Part shown: positions 1 through 8,916 of the stretch, one piece after another
How the letters are laid out: each line of letters begins with the position of its first letter
Position numbering within the stretch: the first letter of the stretch is position 1
NCBI GenBank assembly: GCA_001598975.1
Contig: BBXU01003093.1
Location: 1-12,933 of the forward strand
Origin: Parachlorella kessleri
Taxonomy: Eukaryota > Chlorophyta > Trebouxiophyceae > Chlorellales > Chlorellaceae
Length of the DNA stretch: 12,933 nucleotides
Direction of reading: 5' to 3'
Made by a program: the position numbers and the translations under genes
The notes under the pieces: model-generated
Database searches by the model: none
Seen by the model: only the letters and a program-made list of their open reading frames with translations
What the model was told of the DNA's origin: nothing

Positions 1-286
1 CCACACACACACACCCCACCACCACCCACATCACTAGGTTAGAGGCAGCTTCGGTTGATCAAGACATCCCTTACCTGACCAGGGGAATTGGGTGAGTGAA
101 CATGAAACTGAGGCTTAAGATGGAATAACTTACAACCACCATGCATTACATTAATCACATGCATTCAACGTCCATCGGCCCACCAAAACGCATGGGGTTG
201 GGACTTGTCACAGAATAACGTGTCCATATCTCCATAGGGAGATACGCAGCCAAGGATGTATTGCCTACATAAACACTTCGTCGCAC
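1..286 (-). other. Start of TPS intron 6, with a CA/CCA simple repeat
   Basis: After the donor at 286-285 no sequence in any frame resembles the expected continuation of the TPS domain, so this is probably the 5' part of an intron. Bases 2-28 are a low-complexity CA/CCA run. Two further donor-like sites (GTAAGT near 133 and GTAAGG near 77, minus strand) have no recognisable exon next to them. Confidence 0.5.
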
Positions 287-2753
287 CTGTCGGCATGATC
301 TTGATGCCCACATCCCGCCCATAGTACTCCAGCACAATGCTGCCCCGGTTGGTTTTGTGCTCCAGGCCCAGCATGCGGGCGCAGCACGACAGGAAGTGCC
401 GAGCGTAGTCAAAGGTGTGGAAGCCTACAGAGGGCAGCCAACACACGACAAAATGCTAACACTGCCATGGGCTGGGGGCGAGCGGAGGCACCTCCGCAGC
501 AGGCACGGCAGCAGGGCAAGCCACGCTCGCGCTTATCTTAGCCCACCACATCCTCACATCCATCGAACAAGTCTTTTGGAGAAGCATAGCCGACCACATG
601 AACTGTCCCACGGCTACAAGGCCCAACATGGTACCACCTTTACTACACATTCATACTCATCCTGGCACCCACCAATCAAGTCAGCATTGAGCATGGACCG
701 GATGATCTCCTCTCTCCGAGGGAAGGTCCGGAAAATCTCGGACGAGGGGAAGGGGGAGTGCAGGAAGATGCCACACCTGCAGAACACAGATTCGATCGAC
801 AGTGTGAGTACGCCTGGGGACCGGGTCTGATGTTAGGGTGAGAGTGTTGGTGTAAGAAAGGACGGGGGAGGCCATCGTCCCGGGGCAGACGCCCCGCCCC
901 CTGGCACCCATCCGTCCCTTCTTTCCCCTCCACCCCACCATTCGCCCTTGCCCAACTTGCGGGCCTTGCAGTCAATCTCTCCCTCCCTCCAAGGAGTCTG
1001 GGCACCACCAAATCGTCCCCACCCAGCCCGCGCTAGGACAGCCAGGCCGCCCACTAGCCGGGTGCACAAACCCCCACAGGGATAGGACATGGAGCGCACT
1101 GCTTAAACAGCCACCCAAGGACCCCCGCCCGTTTGCCATGCCGGCTCACTTTATCCTGTGGAACAGCACATGCAGGTGTACTTGCAGCAGTACACATCCA
1201 ACAGCCACCTGTACCGCCGCTCACTTTATCCTGTGGAAGCGCTTGCGCAGCAGGGAGGGCAGCACCAGCAGGTGGTAGTCGTGGATCCACACGTAGTCAT
1301 CCTCAAGTGATCCCAGCACCTCCACCATCCGGCTGGCAAACACCTTGTTGGCCCGCACATACGAGGACCACAGGTCGGGGTCAAACCGCCCCAGGGAGTT
1401 GGGGCTGAGGGGGGTGAGGTAGTGCAGGATGGGCCACAGCTGCTGCTTGCAGAACTCTGCAGGCAGGCACGCAGGCAGGGAGGCAGGCACACAGCGACGG
1501 GGATGAGACTTCTCATAAACCAGGCACCAAAGAAAAAGCAGGCTGAGGGGGATGAGCCACAGCTGCTGCTTGCAGAACTCTGCCGGCAGGCAGGCGGGCG
1601 GGCAGGCAAGGCACATTTGAACAGTCAGGCTGGGCTGTGAAGGCAAACTGCTGTGCTTCATGCTTGTACAACCCCACATGGCAGGATGCCTTTTACTCTT
1701 GCTTTCACATTACCCACTGGGACACGCTCCCCCACACACCCACACACCCCGACCACCTCACTCACTTCTGTAGTAATTGGTCTTCAGCTCCGTCCCTAGG
1801 AACACCGGGTAGCAGTTGTGCTGCCGCTGCAGCTGAGTGGCGACCTCCTGGAAGGGTATCACTTGCACCTTCGCTGCTGGGCTTTGCCCATGTGCATTAC
1901 GTTAGCTGGGCGGCTTAACACGCCTATGCTGCTCACCTTCCCCACCAGCTTTGTTCAGGCTGTACAGGATTCTGTCAGCCTGGCAGCGCCGTGAAAGCAG
2001 CCGAGCCTGTATTGTACTCCCCATGCGCGCCTTCCACACACCCTTAGCGCCGAACTTGCCCCCACAGCGAAGTACGCTGCAAGGTTGGCGCGCCACGTGA
2101 TATGCACCACAACTGGACCACCCCAACTTCCCGGCGCGGGACCTCCCGAGCCCTGGGCGCTGTAGCAACAACCTGCCGCTGCCGCCTCCTTTACGGTACG
2201 CGTTGAGGCAAAAGAGACCAGGGGTTGAAAGCCTTGGAGCGGCTGCGCCGCCGGACTCCCAGGAAGGTAACCGTTGCCGGTGTGGCCGTCGGCGACAAAA
2301 GTGTTAGAAGTCCAAGCCCTCACCTCCTGCTCGTTGCTGTCCACTTCTACTGGCAGGCACCCCACATAGACGGCGTCCATGTCGTCCGGCAGGCCCTCCT
2401 TAGCCTGGGCAATGAGCGCATCCTCGTCCCACTCGAAGCTCCACCCCGCCTCGCCGCGCGAGACTCTCAACGGCAGGTGGTTGGAGACGAATATGAGCCT
2501 GCATGGTGGCCAGGGGGGCTTCAGCAACTGTCGGAGTGCAACAATGGAGCGCGTCTGATGGGGCCGGTGCCAGCGTGGCGTACCGTCTCAGGCGCCTGCC
2601 ATCGCTGTCTATGGAGTTCCGAGAGCCCTTATTGGCACCGGAGCTAAGAGACAGAGGGCCACCCCCCTGCAGGTCATTAAGGGAACCACCCCCAAAGTCC
2701 CCCTCTGCTAGCGCTGCCAAGTTCGAGAAAGATTTCCTTGAGAAGCTCGTCAT
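287..2753 (-). CDS. TPS: Class II trehalose-6-phosphate synthase-like protein, N-terminal part (runs off left edge)
   Basis: Class II TPS proteins join a GT20 glycosyltransferase domain (UDP-glucose plus glucose-6-phosphate to trehalose-6-phosphate) to a phosphatase-like domain; in plants most act in sugar signalling rather than bulk synthesis. Exons read on the minus strand: 2753-2584, 2498-2324, 1847-1766, 1456-1225, 776-673, 424-287. All junctions are GT-AG and phases match, giving 300 codons. Residues 5-20 (SRKSFSNLAALAEGDF) resemble the class II N-terminus. The GT20 part follows: RLIFVSNHLPLR (57-68), VYVGCLPVEV (100-109), FCKQQLWP (144-151), VWIHDYHLLVLP (198-209), FLHSPFPSSEIFR (224-236) and GFHTFDYARHFLSC (255-268). 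The Asp of HDYH and His of FLHSPFP match catalytic positions of OtsA. The start ATG at 2753 sits directly before the class II motif. The rest (family usually 850 aa or more) lies beyond base 1; the last donor is GT at 286-285 and I see no further exon in 1-284. Exon boundaries were inferred by eye. Confidence 0.9.
1144..1238 (-). repeat. Duplicated exon-intron (donor) boundary in TPS, 75-bp offset
   Basis: A perfect 20-bp direct repeat lies at 1144-1163 and 1219-1238. On the minus strand each copy reads TTCCACAGGATAAA followed by GTGAGC, that is, the end of exon 4 plus its donor. The copy at 1219-1238 is the donor that joins in phase to exon 5. If the intronic copy were used instead, the mRNA would read TGA two bases past the normal exon end. 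Confidence 0.85.
1428..1613 (-). repeat. Duplicated intron-exon (acceptor) boundary in TPS, 123-bp offset
   Basis: About 60 bases around the real 3' splice site of TPS exon 4 occur twice, starting at 1428 and at 1551. Each copy has the polypyrimidine CTGCC tract, a CAG (or GGCAG) acceptor and the first codons FCKQQLW. The first 33 bases differ at one position; the intronic part is more diverged. The copy at 1428 continues into the conserved exon. The copy at 1551 continues into LIPLSLLFLW and then intronic sequence. The offset is 41 codons and the stretch between has no stop in the TPS frame, so the upstream acceptor could add 41 residues. Confidence 0.85.
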
Positions 2754-5130
2754 GAGTGACGGGCAGCTATGGTTACACGCCCCGGGCCACAGCGCTCGCT
2801 GATGGGGTCAAGGCACTCTGTGGCATGTCAACACCAGGCCATCGAAACACAGGTAACAATGCACTATTTGATGCTGACAGGCACACTCGCTGGATTGCTC
2901 GATCGCAAACTTTCCGGCTGAGCTGGCTCCCATCAGTCATCGCAGGCCCGCCATGGCAAACCTTTATAAAGAGGGGCCATGCCACCTATCGTTTGGCTTG
3001 TTTGGCATTTCGGAAGAGATGTGCAGGACCTTGTACTTAATGGCTTGCAAATGCCTAGCATCAAGAGATGATGGGCCATGCATGTATGAGTCTTGGAAGA
3101 TGAGGCCCACGTCCGCAAAGCGATGCCAGGAAGGTTTTTCTTTTTTTGGTATGCACGCTCTCATCGGAGGGGTGTAGCAAGTGGTATACCGAGAGCAAAT
3201 GCTGAAGTGGAAGATGGTCAGGGTTTCTTTCATACTTCCACCTGCTCAAGCTTTTCCCTGGAACTGAGGTTTCTACTAGACCGTGCGGGGAACACGGGTG
3301 CAGGACTCTGCTTCCATTGCCACGTCCCCTGGCCCTGGAGCAACACAGGCGCGTCACTTGGAGGGCCAACGTGCTATAAGAGTCGCCAGGGCTTGCTGGG
3401 TGTGCCGTCTCTCCCTGGGGAAGGCCGAGCCGCTCGTTTGTCAGAAGTGAGGCCTAGCTAATCCTGTACAGCGGTTTCAAGTAACTGGAAGCTCACAGGC
3501 TCTGTACACACCGCTGTATGTCGTGTGAAGAGCGTCCAAAGCAGCTGTGGTTGGTACCGGGGCGGCCAGCAACCAGTTTGACATACAGAGGTTGTGTCAC
3601 AGGGGGGGGGCTTGGATGTGCGCGGCGGTAATACACCCACCCAAGTGTAACAGGTTGGTATTCATACGCATCACAGCACGAGCTTTTATTGATGACAATT
3701 TGTGAGTAGCATCAAGCTGCTAGCCCAGTTTGCCTGCTGCACTTCCTGCTGCCTATCGATCAGCATAGCATCATATTCTGCTGCCCCTGCTTCACTATTC
3801 AGCTGCACATGCTCTTCCAGTAGCCTTAATTGGTCTCGGGGAGAGAAGTACTGGATCAGGACTCAGGCAAGCCCCGGAGCATGACTGCATTGCCCCTGTC
3901 ACTACAACCCGCCTTCAACTCTGTTCGCACGACCAGGCACCCTGACTAATTGCATTGCCGGAGGGGAGCGAGAAGCTAGCTTGCCACAATGTGGTGCCAG
4001 GGTTTATGGCAATGGGTATACGCAACACTACCAGGGGAAGCTAGAAGGCCCGCTACGACATGAAGTTACATGCATTTGCGCCCGTCTCGTGTGGCAGCAT
4101 GAGCAAAGGAAGGATGAGGTACTCAGGCCTGCAAATATGTTCAAATTCCTGCGGCAACCATTGAAACCAAGGTACTATTTAAGATGGAAATGCACGTGAC
4201 AGGAAGGGGTCAGACAGCAGTGTGGCGGGGGCCAGCTGCGTAAAAAAAAGGTACTATTTGTTTATGATTATTTATCCCTGAGTGACATGTGCCACCTTGC
4301 ATTTGCAACTATGGTTAAGGCACAGCAGTAAGTTAGTTAAGCGGCATTCGGAGCTTGATGAAGCATGAGGCAGACCGGCTCTGCGCCGCCAGTGCTTTCC
4401 TTCCTCTCCTTGTTATACCGGGGTTCATCCCAAACTGTGCTCTTTGGCCCTTTTCCCGTGTCTCTGCCTTTTCATCGGGCCCTTCTCCTTTAGCTGTGTT
4501 ATTTGCTATTGCAGGCTGTCCCATATGTGCCCCGCTTTTATAGGGGCACTCCCTCGGGCTCTTCACTAGTAAAGGGAAATAGCATAGGGTGAAAAAGAGG
4601 AGCAAATCACCTGGCCACACGGGACACGGTGTAGATGCCACTCGCCACCCGCATCTCTAGTCGTGACGCATGAGGAAAGCCCACACCCCATACCTACGGG
4701 CTGATCCATTCACTTCGCGCGCCACCCGTAGTCCTCAAGGAGCCTCGCCTTATTAGTAACTCATGGTGCCGCAGAAATCCGCAAGGAAGCAAATACCTAC
4801 TAAAACCGCCTAGCCGCCGCTGGCCGCCACCTGGTGCAAAACTGCTCGGGAACTCCTGCCTCGTGTGAAGGAAGGCAAGCATTGTCGATCAGCTTCATGG
4901 GTACCCGAGTTTACAGCTGTCCCAACTTTAATCTGCTGGCGCAACGAAGGCGGGAGCCGCTTTGCTAGCACGCCCGCGTGGTTCCAGCATGTGCGATCAG
5001 GGGAGCGGGTGCAACCGCACGTGGCTGCTGACTCCTAATCGACCACCAAGGCAGTTTGAGAGGTCTTTTAGACGCTTTGTGAGCACGTTGTGATCAGCCC
5101 CTGCACCCCCGGCGAACCTTAACCACTGCC
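2754..5130. other. Divergent intergenic region between the TPS and SBP genes
   Basis: The 2.4 kb should contain both 5' UTRs and promoters. Open frames here (for example 3093-3461 plus and 4333-4641 minus) have no recognisable domain, no conserved motif and no coding-like third-position bias, so I call none of them. Visible features: a G9 run at 3602-3610, the same 10-mer GGTACTATTT at 4170 and 4250, and a degenerate repeat copy at about 3811-3952. I could not place a TATA box or transcription start with confidence. A plus-strand TGTAA (green-algal poly(A) signal) at about 3648 is unassigned. Confidence 0.5.
3811..3952 (+). repeat. Isolated degenerate copy of the 8.9-9.45 kb repeat family
   Basis: The stretch with CTTCCAGTAGCCTTA, GGGGAGAGAA, TACTGGATCAGGACTCAGGC, then CTGTTCGCAC and a degenerate CACCCTGACTAAT shares blocks in the same order with the array at 8917-9453, especially 8990-9050 and 9340-9450. 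The two sites are about 5 kb apart in the same orientation, so the family is dispersed and not only tandem. I see no terminal inverted repeats or target-site duplication. Confidence 0.6.
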
Positions 5131-7866
5131 ATGGCGCTTCAGGAGTTTCTGCAAGGGCCTACGTTCGTGCCTGAGCTGGATGCCTACGGGCTTGGCCTTC
5201 TGGACGAGGAGCAGGCGGAGAGCGGAGAACAGGTGAAGGAGTGTCGCTGGGATGACGCAAACGGAGAGGGGTGCGTCGAGGTTGTGCTGTATCAGAACGT
5301 TTGCCTTGTACACTTTTCCTTGTGACTTCACTTTCCTTCTCCCATCCCACATGAGATGTGCACTCTGCAGTCCTGCGTCGCGGTTAGGTCCTCACCTGGC
5401 TAGAGGCAGCTGCAGCTGACTGTCGCCTACCATAACACGTCAGCTCTAATCAAGGCAAGGATGCAGCTGTTTTGGTGATCAGCTTCACTCTCCGCTCGCA
5501 GGGCTACTACTCTGGGAGTGGGGGCGCAACACCCACGTCTTCGGGCGGCGTGACCGCGCTGGGGCTGGGAGGTGCCGCCGGCGGCCGCAAGCCGTCCAAG
5601 GGCAAGGGCAGCCGCGGGCCGCGGCCGCGGCTGTTCAAGAAGGGGACCTGCCAGGCGGACGGCTGCGAGGCTGACCTGACGCCGCTGCCCTTCTACAACC
5701 AGGTAGAGAGGATTCCCGCTCCCAGCATACGCTGACAATTGAAGCAGTGTGGGCCCACTGGGGGTGTCTCAGAAGCCGGAGGGCTTGCGTGAACACGGCA
5801 TGGCATTGGAGTGGTCTTGGCTAGGCCGTGCCGGCCCATCATACCAAAGCTGTGCGGTTGCGCTTGTGTCCCCAACACGCTGAGGCTGCTTGGGGTCCAC
5901 CCTCTGTTGTTGCGTAGTTTTGGACCGGCCATGCCAATATCAAGTGTAACCCAGGGCCAGCTGAATCTCCTGATATGCGGTACCTGCCGCTGGGAACACA
6001 CATAGCAGAGGACATCACCATGCCCTGTGTTTCTTACTGTTCGCAGCGCAACCACATCTGCATGGCGCACAAGAAGGCCGAGGACTTCACAAAGCTGGTA
6101 AAGCCATCGTCGTGAAGGACCATTCTTTTAAGTCGGATGCTGGGGGGACACGGTGCCAGCTGCTGCCTTGGTGTGCTACTCACTGCGAATCTTAGAAGTC
6201 CTCCTCCCAAGTCCTGATGTCACTTCGAATGGAGTGGCTTAGGATGCATTGTGGCACCTTGCCGGAAGGGCACCTTGCTGCCCTATGCGGCAACTTGGTC
6301 AGTTGACTCACCTTCACTGCTGCCCACCTTTAATCACCGATGGTATCAGCCTTGCTGGATGCTACTATGTAGCCTCAATTGTACCTGACTAACAGCTGGG
6401 GGTCCTGCACTTGGGCTGCAGGGCGAGACTGTACGCTTCTGCCAGCGCTGCGGCGTGAGCCACCCCCTTGGCGATTTTGAGGGGGTCAAGCGCTCGTGCA
6501 GGAAGCAGCTGGCCAAGCACAATTCGCGCAGGTAAGGACGCTGCGCTTGTGATCCACACTTTGTATACTATTTGATTTGAGCTGTCGTGCTTACTCCATG
6601 CTCTTAGCTGGTACTCCATGCTCTTCGCAGCACAATGTATGCCTACTTTACGTAACAATAGGGTTGCGAAGTATGTCAAGGGTCCTTTCCCAGGAACTCA
6701 TGGGTATTTGAAGCACTGGCGAGGGAGTGGAATGGGGAGGGCATGCAAGGCGCCGGCGTCTCGAGCATGGCGCCCATGGCATGAAGGAACAAAACTGGGG
6801 CCAATTGATAGTGGTTGGGATGTCTTCACGCAGGGCTGGCCCGCCACCTACTCTGGTATTGTGTTGACTGGAAACAGGCAGAGGCTAACAAACGTTTGTG
6901 GCAACTCCAGTTCACAAGGCTCCCCAGGCTCCCCAGTCACCCCTCTTTCTGGCATGTGTCGCTTGTGCAGGCGCAAGCAGGGTGCGTCTCCTACTGCCAC
7001 CTCCTCCGGCAGCCCGGCCTCACCGGTCGACAGCGGCGCCTGCGCCACCTCCGCGCCGGCGCTCTCCCCCTTGGCTCCCGCCCCGGTGGTGGACCTTTTT
7101 GCCAGCGACCTGACGGCAGACCTGCACCTGGCAGGGGCGGTGGCGCCTGCCGGGGGTGCCGCTGGCGCGCTGGAGCTGGGTGCAGCTGCGCTAGGCAGCA
7201 GGAGCCTGCCTGCTGCCGCAGGCGCGGCGGCAGCGCTGGCGCTGCCGGCGCAAGCCGGCGGCCTGGCCGCGCCGCCTGCGGCGGCGCTGCCGCCGTTGCT
7301 GCCCCCCCCGCCTCCGCCCACCATAGAGGACGACCCGCTGGATGAACCTTGGTGGCACGACCTGCTGGCGGGCGCGGATGGCAGCGATGAGCAGCAACTG
7401 CTGGCTGTGGCCGCGGCAGTGCCCCAGCAGCAGCAGCACGCCGCGCCCACCGCGGCCTCCAGCCATGAGCGGGTTTGTGGGGCCCGCGACGAGCGGGTTT
7501 GTGGGGACACGGGCGGGTGTTGCCCTTGTTGTGGAGGCGCCGCTAGCAGCCTGGGAGCAGCAGCAGCGCCCTGCCAGCCCGCCCACTCCTCTTCCCCCTG
7601 CCCACCAGCAGTCTCAGCAGCCGTCTCAGCAGCAGCAGCAGCAGGCAGTGCTTGCCTGGCAGCAGATGCAGCCGGGGTCAGTCACGGTGATGATAGGCGG
7701 CGTGCCGGTGTCGGTGGTCGTGGCGCAGCCGGTGCTGGCGCCGGAAGCGCAGGCAGCAGCCGGGCAGCCGCAGTGGCAGCAGGCGCAGCAGCAGCCGCAG
7801 TACCTGGTACCGCAGCCGCCCTCCGATCTGAGGATGGTCCCGCTGGATGCAGTGGCAGCCTTCTAG
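5131..7866 (+). CDS. SBP-box (SQUAMOSA promoter-binding-like) transcription factor
   Basis: SBP proteins are plant and green-algal nuclear transcription factors that bind DNA with a GTAC core through two zinc sites. Exons: 5131-5232, 5502-5702, 6047-6097, 6422-6531, 6971-7472 and 7537-7866, all GT-AG, giving about 431 aa. The SBP domain spans residues 84 to about 160. Zinc site 1 is C84, C89, C106, H109 and site 2 is C125, C128, H132, C144, with exactly the canonical spacings. The basic KRSCRKQLAKHNSRRRKQ tail (141-158) is the expected nuclear localisation signal. Residues 160-260 are Ala/Pro-rich; DDPLDEPWWHDLL (275-287) could be an activation motif; the C-terminus is Gln-rich. The ATG at 5131 has a good context (GCCATGG). 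Weak point: the frame changes between 7440 and 7540. A 64-bp intron with donor GTTTGT at 7473 restores the GC3-rich Gln-rich frame, but an indel or other junction is possible. No ankyrin repeats are seen, so it is not an obvious CRR1 orthologue. Confidence 0.85.
6592..6631 (+). repeat. 20-bp tandem duplication inside SBP intron 4
   Basis: TACTCCATGCTCTT occurs at 6592 and again at 6612; the second copy ends in CTCTTCGCAG, which could serve as an acceptor. No conserved exon follows it, and the acceptor at 6969-6970 is the one that completes the basic RRRKQ tail in phase. It is recorded as an intronic repeat with a possible cryptic acceptor. Confidence 0.7.
7467..7506 (+). repeat. 24-bp in-frame repeat at the SBP frame-change point
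   Basis: GAGCGGGTTTGTGGGG is present at 7467 and 7491. Both copies place a GTTTGT donor-like site in the same phase (GT at 7473 or 7497). Joining either to the AG at 7535-7536 gives the same downstream frame, with introns of 64 or 40 bp. The repeat is therefore either coding or part of a very short intron. Confidence 0.7.
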
Positions 7867-8084
7867 AGCTCCATAGCCAGCAACAAGGGTTGAAGCTTCA
7901 GGGGCAGCAACAAGGGCAGCAGCAGGGCAATGCTGCCCGGCAGGATGGCCAGCTGGCAGCGTCTGTGCTGGCGGGAGTGCTGGCGGCATGGCTTGAGCTC
8001 TTGCAGCTACAGCTGTCCCAGGCGCTTGCACTGGCGGGTGTGATGGCTGTCGGTGGTGCGCCATGCATGGTTGTGGCTGTCTAG
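7867..8084 (+). other. Probable 3' UTR of the SBP gene, CAG-rich, or alternative C-terminal coding sequence
   Basis: After the TAG at 7864-7866 the sequence stays rich in CAG/CAA and GC. Another frame remains open to a TAG at 8082-8084 and reads QQGLKLQGQQQGQQQG and then a Leu/Ala-rich segment. Its third-position GC is lower than in the chosen C-terminus. Removing a 44-bp segment (GT 7837 to AG 7880) would link it to the SBP frame. I favour 3' UTR but cannot exclude coding. Confidence 0.45.
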
Positions 8085-8916
8085 GGGTTTTGGTGGGTTT
8101 TTTCTTCCTCTTTGTGCCTCTAAGGGCATCGTCCTCGGTCCAGTTGTTAGGATCATTTCATCCTCCTACCATCAGAGGGATTACTGTCCTGGGGAGTCAG
8201 ACTGGGTGTTCCAACTGGAGTGTTCATTAATCTGGGGATCAGCAGTTGGGCTTTGATTTTTGGGTAGTGGGGGTGGCTTACTCATCTCTTTGCCACCTGC
8301 ACTTGGTGCGGCTCTGACAGCCAGGCGGGGAGCAAGCTGGAAGCTTGGTTTTTGTACTCAGTGCGCTGCACTCCCTTGTCTACCTACACTGCATATGTCT
8401 GCTGATGCAGTGGTCGTTGTGTGACCGCCGCATGCTGTCTGGCACTTTGGTTTGCTGCTCGGTGGGCCAGGGCTCACAAACTGGGGACACGATGTGGAGA
8501 GACGTGCTGCGGTGGCCTCTTGAACATCTTGATAGGCGGATGCACGCGGATTTGGCCCGTGTGTAGCTTGCAAGCTTTTGAACACCAATAGTGCAGTGAT
8601 CGGTGGACAGCGGCACGCGGCCGCAACAAATGCGGCATCCATAACAGTGAAGGCAGTTGGCTGTTGAGAATGGACGACACACAGCTTGAAGCCAGCTACT
8701 AATTTTACAGCTCCAGCCGTCACACCCTTGTCACGATGGGCCACATAGGCAAGCAACTGGCTTCAATACTGCGTTCGCTTCAGCCTTCCCAATGTGCCAC
8801 CAAGCAACCCTTGCAACCAGTCCGTACTCCCCAGGTATTGGTCCTTGTTCACACCCAAACCCATGCCTCCCTCCTTCGTGCTGCATTGCACCCCCAGCTA
8901 TATTTACATATATATG
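8085..8916. other. Intergenic / SBP 3' flank without a recognisable gene
   Basis: The sequence becomes less GC-rich and T-rich on the plus strand, as expected for a 3' UTR and intergenic spacer between convergent genes. No TGTAA, the usual green-algal poly(A) signal, was found on the plus strand here. Open frames on either strand show no domain. An AT-rich patch at about 8898-8916 precedes the repeat array. Confidence 0.45.

Noticed and set aside
1833..1868. Earlier acceptor (AG at 1870-1869) for TPS exon 3
   Set aside because: It is in phase, but adds VQVIPFQ before EVATQL; the TTCCAG acceptor at 1849-1848 gives the family-like NEQE-EVATQL join.
3093..3461. 122-codon plus-strand frame in the intergenic region
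   Set aside because: No recognisable motif, no coding-like codon bias, and no splice partners.
2754..5130. Enrichment of GTAC (SBP-binding core) sites in the divergent promoter region
   Set aside because: I found about nine by eye, close to chance for this length, with no clustering.
6848..7510. 220-codon minus-strand frame over the SBP exon
   Set aside because: Antisense shadow of a GC-rich, low-complexity exon: Ser/Ala/Gly-rich, no domain.
6618..8084. A single 488-codon plus-strand open frame as one gene
   Set aside because: Its first 118 codons are SBP intron 4, and codons after about 7472 become Cys/Ala/Gly-rich while a neighbouring frame is GC3-high and Gln-rich. Only 6971-7472 is accepted in this frame.
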